DNA of 64,000 nt from contig CP091727.1 of assembly GCA_022009855.1 (NCBI GenBank), positions 3,596,001 through 3,660,000 of the forward strand, written 5' to 3'. Under the pieces are notes generated by a model. That model ran no database searches. It saw only the letters and a program-made list of their open reading frames with translations, and was not told where the DNA came from. The stretch's first letter is position 1. Every line of letters begins with the position of its first letter. The position numbers and the translations under genes were made by a program. Source of the stretch: Lentisphaeria bacterium. GTDB lineage: Bacteria > Verrucomicrobiota > Lentisphaeria > Victivallales > Victivallaceae. Positions 21,473 to 29,780 of this stretch are shown here, piece by piece.

Positions 21473-21495
21473 CTGCTTTGCGTTCCGCAAAGCAG
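21473..21495. other. Perfect 10-bp stem, 3-base loop hairpin
   Basis: CTGCTTTGCG, loop TTC, CGCAAAGCAG. No U tract follows on either strand, so it is not a standard terminator. It lies between the two tandem-repeat arrays. Confidence 0.6.
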
Positions 21496-21640
21496 CAAGG
21501 AGCGATTGCGACGCAGTCGAACGGAGTCGAGCGGAGCCGCTCCGGCGATTGAGGAGTTGGCGGGCGAAGCCCGACAAGTAAAACCCGCAGGGCCGCGTGC
21601 GGATCAGTATCAACCCGACCCAGACTTCTCGCCGGCGAGG

Positions 21641-22034
21641 AGGTCTGGAGGGCGCCCGGCCCTCCGGCTCCCACGAGCATCAAATTCTTGCGGAAGTTGT
21701 GCATTTCGCCCCCCCTCCCATCCGCGCCCCGCAGAAGTTGGAAAATCCCGCTCCAGTACCGTCTCCGCCCATTCGGGTGAGGTCTGGAGGGCGCCCGGCC
21801 CTCCGGCTCCCACGAGCATCAAATTCTTGCGGAAGTTGTGTATTTCGCCCCCCCTCCCATCCGCGCCCCGCAGAAGTTGGAAAATTCCGCTCCAGTACCG
21901 TCTCCGCCCATTCGGGTGAGGTCTGGAGGGCGCCCGGCCCTCCGGCTCCCACGAGCATCAAATTCTTGCGGAAGTTGTGTATTTCGCCCCCCCTCCCATC
22001 CGCGCCCCGCAGAAGTTGGAAAATTCCGCTCCGA
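21641..22034. repeat. Tandem array of a 139-bp repeat (about 2.8 copies)
   Basis: Copies begin at 21641, 21780 and 21919, each with AGGTCTGGAGGGCGCCCGGC. They are almost identical until the third breaks off near 22034. The period is not divisible by three, so no frame stays open as a repeated peptide. Each unit contains long C and G runs. Nothing marks it as coding, and there are no spacers, so it is not CRISPR. Confidence 0.9.
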
Positions 22035-22222
22035 TATTATTCTCGCCGATTTTTGCGGGACATTCCCGCTGTGATTTTTCCGGCCGAGAATCGGCACCCA
22101 CAGTCGACGTTTTTGAACTATCGCGTACATAGTTGCCGGAAGATTTGTAAATGCGAGGGCAGAGGGTTATACTTATGTCGGAAAGGAAATGCAACCCATA
22201 TCAGACAGACAAGAGGATCATT

Positions 22223-22903
22223 ATGAGATGTCTAGTTGCAGTTGTTTTTCTTACGGCGATTCGTCTGGTCGGACAGGATCCGGGAATCTTTTCCGATCCC
22301 CGGGAGCTTCTGGTAGCGGTGTATCCCGGGAACAACGGCTTTTCAGTTTTGCAGGTTTCGGAGAAAAATCATGGGAATGATACGGGTTATGAATATGTGG
22401 GAATTTCGACATCCGGAAAGCCGTCAAAAAACCGTTGGGTCACACGCCTGATGGTGGACCTGTCGGAGAGCGGAGAAAGAAAACTTAATTTTGTCATGAC
22501 GATTTCCGGGAGAGCCGTGAAGGAAAGTGATAAGTTTGTTCTTCAGCTGGATCGTCCTTGGTTAAGCTCGCCGGCCAACTTGTTGCCGGTGGAAGTGGAA
22601 CACAGACAAAGTGGAGTTCTCGTTTTTCAAACAAGAAACGGGAATAAGATGTTGAAGATGGATATGGGAAAGAATACGGCTGTTTTTTCGTGGATTCCGG
22701 GAAAGGAGTTTGAGGTTCGCTGGAATAAAGACGGCTTTGAGCTGAGGTCAAAATCAGAGAAGGCTGAAACATGGCGTTGGAATACGGCATGGAAGATCGG
22801 TTTCCGGGGGATTCATGGCGGGGTGACGGCCGTCTATCCGGAGGAGGGGGTTTTCCGTCGCTTTTTTCCGAGCGGGAGCTGTTTTATCTGCAATGATTGG
22901 TAG
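22223..22903 (+). CDS. Secreted hypothetical protein
   Basis: About 226 residues starting MRCLVAVVFLTAIRLVGQ, a plausible signal peptide. The mature part is beta-rich (for example GYEYVGISTSGKPSKNRWVT). It resembles a carbohydrate-binding or sugar-sheet domain, but no family is recognised. The ATG at 22223, preceded by AAGAGGA, is preferred to the upstream in-frame start at 22151 because it gives the signal peptide. A second small secreted protein follows 42 bases later. Confidence 0.6.
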   Translation: MRCLVAVVFLTAIRLVGQDPGIFSDPRELLVAVYPGNNGFSVLQVSEKNHGNDTGYEYVGISTSGKPSKNRWVTRLMVDLSESGERKLNFVMTISGRAVKESDKFVLQLDRPWLSSPANLLPVEVEHRQSGVLVFQTRNGNKMLKMDMGKNTAVFSWIPGKEFEVRWNKDGFELRSKSEKAETWRWNTAWKIGFRGIHGGVTAVYPEEGVFRRFFPSGSCFICNDW

Positions 22904-22945
22904 ATCGGGGGGCTGAAAATTGTTCAATCCCGGAAAGGAGTTTCA

Positions 22946-23218
22946 ATGAATATTCGGCAGAGAGGACTTATACTGCTTTTCATCGGTTGCAGTTCAATTT
23001 TTTTCGCCGCGGACCTGATGGCTGCTGAAGGGCGGGAGTATTCGAAGGAGGAACTGCTGCGGGATCAACGCAGTCTGGAATATTCGGCGCAGGAGTGGCG
23101 GGAGATCGCCGGTTTGCTTATGGGGATGGATTTCCAGCATCCGGAAACCGATCTTTCATATATGAAACAACTTGCGTTTTATCAGAATAAACTGCAGCGG
23201 TCATTTCCGCGCCGCTGA
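22946..23218 (+). CDS. Small secreted hypothetical protein
   Basis: A 90-residue protein with a signal peptide (about residues 1-26, ending near LMAAEG) and a charged helical mature part. An AAAGGAG ribosome-binding site is well placed. No family is recognised. It is probably co-transcribed with the preceding secreted protein. Confidence 0.6.
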   Translation: MNIRQRGLILLFIGCSSIFFAADLMAAEGREYSKEELLRDQRSLEYSAQEWREIAGLLMGMDFQHPETDLSYMKQLAFYQNKLQRSFPRR

Positions 23219-23526
23219 CGAAAGACGCGAAGCTGCAGGGCAGATTGCATAAGAGAACTGTCAGATAGGAAACTGGAGGATGATCCTGCCGCCCGGAAAA
23301 GACTTTTCCGGGAATAGCAGGGTGATACCGTGTTGTCCGTGGTATTTCTGAGCGATCAGGAGCTTCTGAATCACAAAGCAAATTGGCAGACACAGGAAGA
23401 TCGGCTTTCAAGGAAAGACGATCCGAAAGCATACTCTCCGGGGCAACCTCTTTCTGCAATGCCCTTGCAAACCCTGTTTCGCAGTGCTATCTTACGCATA
23501 GAAGAGATCTGGAAAATAAACGTACA
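23219..23526. other. Intergenic region upstream of umuD
   Basis: About 308 bases. No gene is supported. I looked for an obvious LexA box (CTG-N10-CAG or GAAC-N4-GTTC) and saw none; the LexA site of this lineage may differ. There is no clear ribosome-binding site just before umuD. Confidence 0.4.
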
Positions 23527-23973
23527 ATGCATCAGAAGCAAACAGCGAAACAAACGGAATCCGGCAACCCGCCCCTGATGGCAACACCTGTCGCGGCGGG
23601 ATTTCCGTCACCGGCGGAGCAGTATATCGAGTCGCCGCTGGATTTGAACGAACTGCTGGTTCACCGGCCGGCCGCGACATTTTTCGTCCGCGCCGCGGGC
23701 GACTCCATGACGGGAGCGGGAATCCGCCCGGGCGATATTCTCGTGGTCGACCGCAGCCTCGAAGCGTGCGACGGCTCCATCGTGATCGCCTGCGTGGATA
23801 ATGAATTCACGGTGAAGTTTCTCCGTTCGGACGGGGAACGCTGGTATCTCCAGCCCGCCAACCGGAAATACAAACCCATCACGTTTTCCGAAGGAATGGA
23901 GCTCCGGATTTTCGGTGTGGTGACGGCGGTCATTCATCAATTTGCCAAACTCTCAAATGGGAAAGGAAAATAA
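23527..23973 (+). CDS. umuD: UmuD-like S24-family SOS mutagenesis protein
   Basis: A 148-residue LexA-type self-cleaving protein. The cleavage site AAGFPSPAEQYIE matches the region around the UmuD site (Ala24-Gly25). The catalytic serine is in GDSMTGAG (Ser60) and the lysine in FTVKFL (Lys97). After RecA-stimulated cleavage, UmuD' binds UmuC to form translesion polymerase V. The chosen ATG leaves about 24 residues before the cleavage site, as in known UmuD. Upstream start codons exist, but they would add an unusual extension. Confidence 0.92.
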   Translation: MHQKQTAKQTESGNPPLMATPVAAGFPSPAEQYIESPLDLNELLVHRPAATFFVRAAGDSMTGAGIRPGDILVVDRSLEACDGSIVIACVDNEFTVKFLRSDGERWYLQPANRKYKPITFSEGMELRIFGVVTAVIHQFAKLSNGKGK

Positions 23974-23974
23974 A

Positions 23975-24535
23975 ATGCGGAAAAATTTCGGAGCACAGAC
24001 ATGGCTTTATCCGATGCCGGTTCTGATTGTCGGAACCTATGACGAGAACGGTTCTCCCGATGCGATGAATGCCGCCTGGGGCGGAATTCATGATACGAAT
24101 CAGATTGGCGTCTGCATTGATCCCGGCCACAAAACGGCGAAGAATCTGCTGGCGAAAAAAGCGTTCACCGTCAGTATCGGCGACGCTGCCCATGTGGTCC
24201 AGTGCGACTTCGCAGGACTCGTTTCCGGAAACAAAGAACCGGACAAAATGGCGAAATCCGGGCTGCATACACGCAAGGCGGAATTCGTCGACGCCCCGGT
24301 GATCGACGAACTTCCCATGACGCTGGAATGCCGGCTCGTCAGTTACGATCCGGCAACCGGCTGCACGGTCGGGGAAATCGTCAATGTCAGCGCGGACGAG
24401 CGGATTCTGGACGCCGACGGTAAAATCGATCCGGAGAAGTTCGAACCGATTACCTTCGATCCGGTTCATCATCTGTATCGGAAACTCGGCCCGGTGGTCG
24501 GCACCGCCTTCCAGGACGGCAGAAAACTGATATGA
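23975..24535 (+). CDS. Flavin reductase-like (flavoredoxin) protein inside the umuDC operon
   Basis: An intact 186-residue FMN-binding split-barrel protein. Motifs include PMPVLIVGTYDENGSPDAMN, then AWGGIHDTNQIGVCI and VSGNKEPDKMAKSGLH, typical of the flavin reductase/flavoredoxin family. It begins one base after the umuD stop and overlaps the umuC start by four bases (ATGA), so all three are translationally coupled. A redox flavoprotein is not a known part of polymerase V, so its role in this operon is unclear. GGAAAGG lies upstream as the ribosome-binding site. Confidence 0.85.
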   Translation: MRKNFGAQTWLYPMPVLIVGTYDENGSPDAMNAAWGGIHDTNQIGVCIDPGHKTAKNLLAKKAFTVSIGDAAHVVQCDFAGLVSGNKEPDKMAKSGLHTRKAEFVDAPVIDELPMTLECRLVSYDPATGCTVGEIVNVSADERILDADGKIDPEKFEPITFDPVHHLYRKLGPVVGTAFQDGRKLI

Positions 24536-25788
24536 TCGGGCTGGTGGACGGTAACAACTTCTATGTGTCGTGTGAACGGATCTTTGATCCTTCGCTCGAG
24601 GGAAGGCTGTTGCCGTGCTTTCCAACAACGATGGCTGCGTGATCAGCCGGTCGCAGGAGTGCAAGGATCTCGGGATCCCCATGGGAACGCCGTTCTTTCA
24701 ACTGAAGCCGCGCCTGGCGCAATGCGGTTTGATCCTGAAGTCCAGCAACTATGAGCTTTACGGCGACATTTCCCGGCGGGTGATCGCCACGCTCGGAGAG
24801 TTCGCGCCGGAGGTGGAACAGTATTCGATCGATGAAGCCTTCATCCATGTGAATCCGCCCTCCGGCACGGACATGTTCGAATACGGGACCCGGATTCGCC
24901 AGGCGGTTCTGAAATGGGTCGGCATCCCCTGCGGCATCGGATTTGCGACGAGTAAAACGCTGGCGAAAATCGCGAATCATATTGGGAAAAAGCGTCCTTC
25001 CGGCGTTTTCGTCATGCCGGACGATCCGCGTCCGGTGCTGGAGACGCTGCCGGTCGGGGGAAGTCTGGGGCGTAGGACGCCGTCTCGCGCCGAAACTTGC
25101 CGCCCTGGGGTTACAGACCGCGTGGCAGCTTGCAGCGGCGGACGAGGGGTTTCTGCGGCGAAAATTCAATGTGACACTGGCGAAGACCGCCCTTGAGCTT
25201 CGGGGACAATCTCTTTTCGAACAGGAGGATTCGGCGGAACTCTCGAAAAGCGTCAGCTGCTCCCGTTCGTTTGGGTATCCGGTCGTTGATCTTGCGGATC
25301 TGACCGAAGCCGTGGCGAACTACACCGCGCGGGCGGCGGAAAAACTCCGCAGGGAAAAACAGCTTGCATCCGGGGTCAATGTTTATTTCCAGTATTACCC
25401 GGAATATACCCCCGTCGCACTGCCGGGAGGGGTTCATGCGACAACCATTCCCTTTGAGACGCCGACTTCCAGCACGTCGGAGATGCTTCATGCGATTCGT
25501 CCGAAGCTGAACGGGATTTTTCAGAAAGGCCGTCGTTACAAAAAGGCGGGTGTGCTCTTCTTCGGTCTGGAATCTGCCGAACACCGTCAGATGGATCTTT
25601 TTGCGGATCACGGAAACGCGGAAAAACAGGATCGCTTATCGGTGGTGATGGATGAAATCAATCGACGTTTCGGCAAGGGAAGTCTGTTCCATCTTGCGGA
25701 AGGGATCGAGAGGCCCTGGACGATGAAACGCGATATGCTGACCCCGTCTTACACCACCGACTGGAATCAGCTCCCGGAAGTGAAATAA
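24532..25788 (+). CDS. umuC: UmuC-type Y-family DNA polymerase (two frame breaks)
   Basis: Translesion DNA polymerase V catalytic subunit. The Y-family start MIGLVDGNNFYVSCERIFDP carries the first metal-binding aspartate, and QYSIDEAFI carries the other acidic residues. The steric and fingers region LSNNDGCVISRSQECKDLGI is typical of UmuC, as is the C-terminal MDLF clamp-binding-like sequence (HRQMDLFADHG). Breaks are at 24603-24605 (one G missing) and in the G run 25057-25061 (one extra). The corrected length is about 418 residues, normal for the family. Confidence 0.92.
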
Positions 25789-25972
25789 GCAGATCGCCCC
25801 GGCTGCGGGGGCATACCGAACTGAGCGACTTTTCGAAACAGACCTCAACCTCCTTGGGGAATATACACGAATTTGCGGACGTTATCCAACATTTCTCATA
25901 CAAACATCCTTACCATTCTAAAACGCGCACAAAATAGAGAATACGCTTATCTATACCATTATAAGATGCTAT

Positions 25973-27635
25973 TCATGTTGCTCGTGTATCTAAATGTTTT
26001 GGGAGATCTCCAATAACAACAATTTTATTGTCTTCATCCCAAAAAAAGTAAATAGCAAGTGTATATTTTGTTTCTTTGCTAGACCCATTTCTTAAATGAA
26101 AGTCCAATCTTCTTCTACATCCGAAGTAGTCAACGAAATAGGATTCCCCTTCTTCTCCCGCACGATTATCTGTAATTGCTTTTCCATATCGAAGTTTTAA
26201 TTTGTTACATGCTTCCTCAAATACTTTTGGTTCGCATAAACCAATTCGCATATTCCGATATTCATTAGCTAACAACAATATTGCTTTGGCAACCAGTTGG
26301 GGATTTTGGTAGTCGGCATCCTTTAAATTCCGAGATGCTCGAGGATGCAGTTTTAAGCGGCCAACCAATAATTGCTCTATCCATGGAGAGAAGTCTTTGT
26401 ATTTTGACGGAAGTGATATTTGAGATAAAGATTTTTCTGGTTGAGCTCTCAATTTATCATTTAAAGCAATGAGTCTATCTTTATCACTCCGTAAACAGGA
26501 AATTTCATCAGTTAATTTTTTGTTTTCTAAACGAATGTTATCAATCTCGTTTTTTTGATCATCTATTTGTTTTTCAAGTAGTGAAATATAATCTTGCAGC
26601 TCCTTAATGTCGGTATGTGATTTCTTCTCCTTATCTAAAAAGCGATGAATTTTTTTGCATTCTTAGAGTTGGAATAAATAGACTATCTTGAAATACAAAA
26701 TTAGAAACATTATAAAAACGAAGAATAGAAAACAACTTTGAAGCAAAGCCCCTAGGCCCTGAAAAATTATCTTTTTGCAATACCAAATATATTCTTTAAG
26801 AAAAAAATGGATGAATATAAGGATCATCATCTAAAGAAAATGATGGATAATATATACGGATAGCACCATCGAATACACTAAAACATTCTCCCAGAAGATT
26901 ACTAATAGCACAGCCTGCCTGGAATGTGGCTTTATAAATTTTTGCATAAGAAAAACATCTTTTTGTAGCCATCCTAACTGCTGTTCACTTAAAATATATT
27001 CCGGCGGTTTTGTCGTTGTTAAACCCCATGTTTTATAATTGATCGCTGATATCACAACAATCGGAATTCTGCGTTTCTTTGAACAGAGGAAATCAAAAAT
27101 CGAACAACATCATCATCTGTGGATAATGTTTCTATTGTATCAGTTAAAAGTTGCTCTCCGTCTATAAAGCCGATCTTTTCTGCAAGTAATTTTATTATTC
27201 GAGGACGGATCCGTAGTGGTGGATGAGAAAAAAGTTGAGTTGGTGTTGAACAATTTATTTGTAGGAAAAAACAACCTCTTGGTTATTCTTTTGTATCGAT
27301 ATATCTGTCATAAACATTCGACCAGAAACAGGCTGAGATTCTTCACCTAACCCCAAATCCGGGTGAGTATAACGTAAAGCAGCAATAAATTCAGCATTTG
27401 CACTGAGCGTTTCGCAAAGAGTTAAATATTCTACACGTTGACCTCCTTCTTCTTTTGTAAAGTTATTTTGTAACTCCAAAGACTCTAATTGAAATGGAAC
27501 AATATCTGAAAGCCATTTCTCTATCAAATTAAGAGCTTTCTGTATTTGATCTATAAAATTATTACTATGAATAAAAGGTGCACAAAACTGGTATGTTCGT
27601 TGATTCTCAGTTTTTATTTTTCTGTCTTGGCTCAT
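25973..27635 (-). CDS. Large unrecognised protein of an AT-rich island, with coiled coil and conserved C-terminal domain (frame-broken)
   Basis: I reconstruct one gene of about 550 residues from five or six collinear frame segments. In order: an N-terminal region (MSQDRKIKTENQRTYQ); FSHPPLRIRPRIIKLLAEKI; an alpha/beta stretch IPIVVISAINYKTWG; GECFSVFDGAIRIYYPSF with DDDPYIHPFF; a coiled coil (ELQDYISLLEKQIDDQKNEI and onward, about 26650-26450); and a C-terminal domain, ESYFVDYFGCRRRLDFHLRN then YFFWDEDNKIVVIGDLPKHL. The C-terminal part loosely resembles RelE/ParE-like folds; I cannot name the family. Start: AAGGAG lies 9 bases before the ATG at 27635. Base composition is far more AT-rich than its neighbours, so horizontal transfer is likely. 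A defence or mobile-element role is only a guess. Confidence 0.5.
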
Positions 27636-28064
27636 TTGCTTCATCTCCTTGATTTGTCCAATCAGATATGTTTTATAAAATAGCCTATCTACCATTTACT
27701 TAAGGACTTTACCTGTACATCTTCCCTAGATAGGACAACCTTTGTTGAAAAATTAGTATCAAGTTCTTACAGGTTATTATACCACCATTTATTTATAATT
27801 GCAAAGTAGAGAAAGAAGAAAAATGCTTTATGAGTTAATAAAAGACGAAAAAGTGAAATGTTTTTTAAAGAAAATTTCACAGAAAACGGGGGCTGAATGA
27901 AAAATGGCAGCCATGTGTTCAACTGCACTCTTTTTGCCAGTTAAAATAGAACGATTTTTGAGGCGGAAAAGGCAACGTTTTTCAAATCAGACTGAGGGTG
28001 CGGAAAAAAGCTTGATAGAGCCTCCCCCGTTAAAACAGGGTGTCAGTTATAGATAAGAAACAAA
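27636..28064. other. AT-rich gap between the island gene and the IS630-type element
   Basis: No convincing gene. It probably carries the promoter of the minus-strand island gene. Composition matches the island, not the core chromosome. Confidence 0.4.
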
Positions 28065-29153
28065 AATACTTGTAGAATCTCTTTGAACGTGCTATATTAC
28101 CCGTATGGAACTTCGAGATGCAAGAAAAATCAATTCTAAAGAATTGTATGATCGTCGAAAGCAAGCGGTTTTGCTGTTCGAAAAAGGACTGAAGCGTTAT
28201 GAAATCGCTCCGCTTGTCGGAGTGAGCGCCTATACTGTCGGCCAATGGATTAAGGCTTGGAAAAAAGGAGGCCAGGCCGCATTGAAGGTCGGCAACAAAG
28301 GGCGACCGCGGGGGCTTTACCGAAAATTGCTTCCGCATGAAGAACGGGAAATTCGTCGTGCAATCACGGATCGTTGTCCAGATCAGCTGAAATTGCCATT
28401 TGCACTCTGGACTCGACAAGCGGTACAAACTCTGATCAAGCAGAAATATTCTGTGGATTTGAGCTTGCAGGCGGTTAGCAATTACTTGAATATGTGGGGT
28501 TTTTCCCCGCAAAAGCCGATTCGGCGGGCGTATGAGCGCAACGATCAGCGAGTTCGCATCTGGTTGGAAAAAGAGTATCCGGCTATTGCTGCTCGCGCCC
28601 GACAGGAAAAAAGCGGAAATTCACTGGGGAGATGAAACTGGATTGCGCAGCGACGATGTAAAGGGGGAGAAGCTATGCGCCGAAAGGAAAAACTCCGGTG
28701 CAATATGTGAAAGCTGCTCCCGAAAAATTGAATATGATCAGCACCGTCACGAATCGCGGATTGATGCGTTTTATGTTTTATCGTGAGACTATGACCGCAC
28801 AGTTATTGATTCGATTCTTGAAACGGCTGATTCGCTCTTCTCAAAAGAAGATCTTTCTGATTCTGGATAACTTACGTGTTCATCACAGCAAACTTCTGCA
28901 AGAGTGGTTGACGGAAAACAAGGCTTTTATTGAAATCTTTTATCTGCCAAGCTACAGTCCAGACCTGAATCCCGACGAATTACTGAACCGGGATTTGAAA
29001 GCGGCCCTTTCCAAAACTCCGGCGGCAAAACGGAATGGGGAGCTTGAAGAACATGCAAAATCCCATATGCGAAGCATTCAAAAACAACCGGAGAAGATCA
29101 AAGCTCTTTTTCACAAGGAGTCTGTCAAATACGCCAGCTGAACTACAAGTATT
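28065..29153 (+). mobile_element. IS630-family insertion sequence
   Basis: A 1.09-kb element bounded by 11-bp inverted repeats (AATACTTGTAG at 28065-28075 and its complement CTACAAGTATT at 29143-29153) around one transposase gene. The true ends could lie a few bases further out. No target duplication beyond the usual TA could be confirmed. It sits at the edge of the AT-rich island. Confidence 0.75.
28105..29141 (+). CDS. IS630-family transposase (two frame breaks)
   Basis: A DDE transposase. The N-terminal helix-turn-helix reads RYEIAPLVGVSAYTVGQWIK. The catalytic acids are in IHWGDETGL (D1), FLILDNLRVHHS (D2) and SPDLNPDELLN (E). Breaks lie near 28605-28612 (A run) and near 28663-28670 (G run). 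Restoring the frame gives about 345 residues, the usual length for IS630. Whether the element is active depends on whether the breaks are real. Confidence 0.85.
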
Positions 29154-29504
29154 AAACTGTGGGAGCAATATAATTTTTGAACTCAAATCCGGGTCAGAAA
29201 AAAGAGGGTGTTTTTTCATTTCGATCGAGTGCGATACCCCCCACCCATGTCAGTTACACTACAAAAATTAAAGATCGTTCATAATCAACGACTTGCTACT
29301 TTGACTGAATTTTTGACCTTTTCAGCAAAACTCAGAATTCAGACCCCGGAGTCGTGATTTTTCTCTGAAAAAGGCTTTTTTTCAGATTCTGAGTGTGTTT
29401 CAAACACACCTCAGCAATTTACGCAAATCACTTTTTGCCAACGACTTTTAGCGCTTTTGAATAAAAGATTCTCTTTTTACCAGAAATCGGAAGGGGAAAA
29501 TAAA
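29154..29504. other. Gap between the IS element and tRNA-Ser with two hairpins
   Basis: No gene is seen. Two consecutive stem-loops stand out: 29364-29386 (TCTGAAAAA, loop GGC, then a T run and CAGA) and 29389-29414 (CTGAG-TGTGTTT paired with AAACACA-CTCAG). They could terminate transcription leaving the tRNA on the minus strand or arriving from the IS. Confidence 0.5.
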
Positions 29505-29594
29505 TGGCGGAGAGAGAGGGATTCGAACCCTCGATACCCGTGAGGGTATAACGATTTTCGAGACCGTCGCCTTCGACCACTCAGCCATCTCTCC
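29505..29594 (-). tRNA. tRNA-Ser (anticodon CGA)
   Basis: A 90-nt class II tRNA with encoded CCA. The acceptor GGAGAGA pairs with TCTCTCC, the D-arm begins TGGCTGAGTGGTC, and the anticodon loop CTCGAAA gives CGA, decoding UCG. The long variable arm (TACCCTCACGGGTA) is typical of tRNA-Ser, and the T-loop is GGTTCGAATCC. Its 3' end faces the AT-rich island. Confidence 0.95.
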
Positions 29595-29780
29595 GCTGGT
29601 GATGTCTTCTAATATAGCCCTTGTTTTTGCAAAGGTAAAATTTTTTTGAGAGATTTTATACTTTTTTTTGATTTTTTTGTAAATTCAGGGTTTGCTGTTA
29701 GATTATATGTAGCCGGAATCTCCGGCAGGACGGCGCCGCAAAGGGGCGGACGCCGCGAAATTATTTTTCAGGAGCAGCTC

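Noticed and set aside
21126..21704. Minus-strand frame containing four 18-residue repeats
   Set aside because: It overlaps the end of the AraC gene, has no supporting start signal, and its repeats simply reflect the 54-bp DNA array. Kept only as a low-probability alternative.
21224..22034. CRISPR array
   Set aside because: The repeats are contiguous with no unique spacers, and no cas genes are present.
25789..29594. Integrated element with att repeats at the tRNA-Ser 3' end
   Set aside because: No copy of the tRNA 3' end was found at the far side, and no integrase gene is present.
29640..29780. T-box leader upstream of cysS
   Set aside because: No T-box sequence or specifier-loop structure and no terminator/antiterminator pair were seen.
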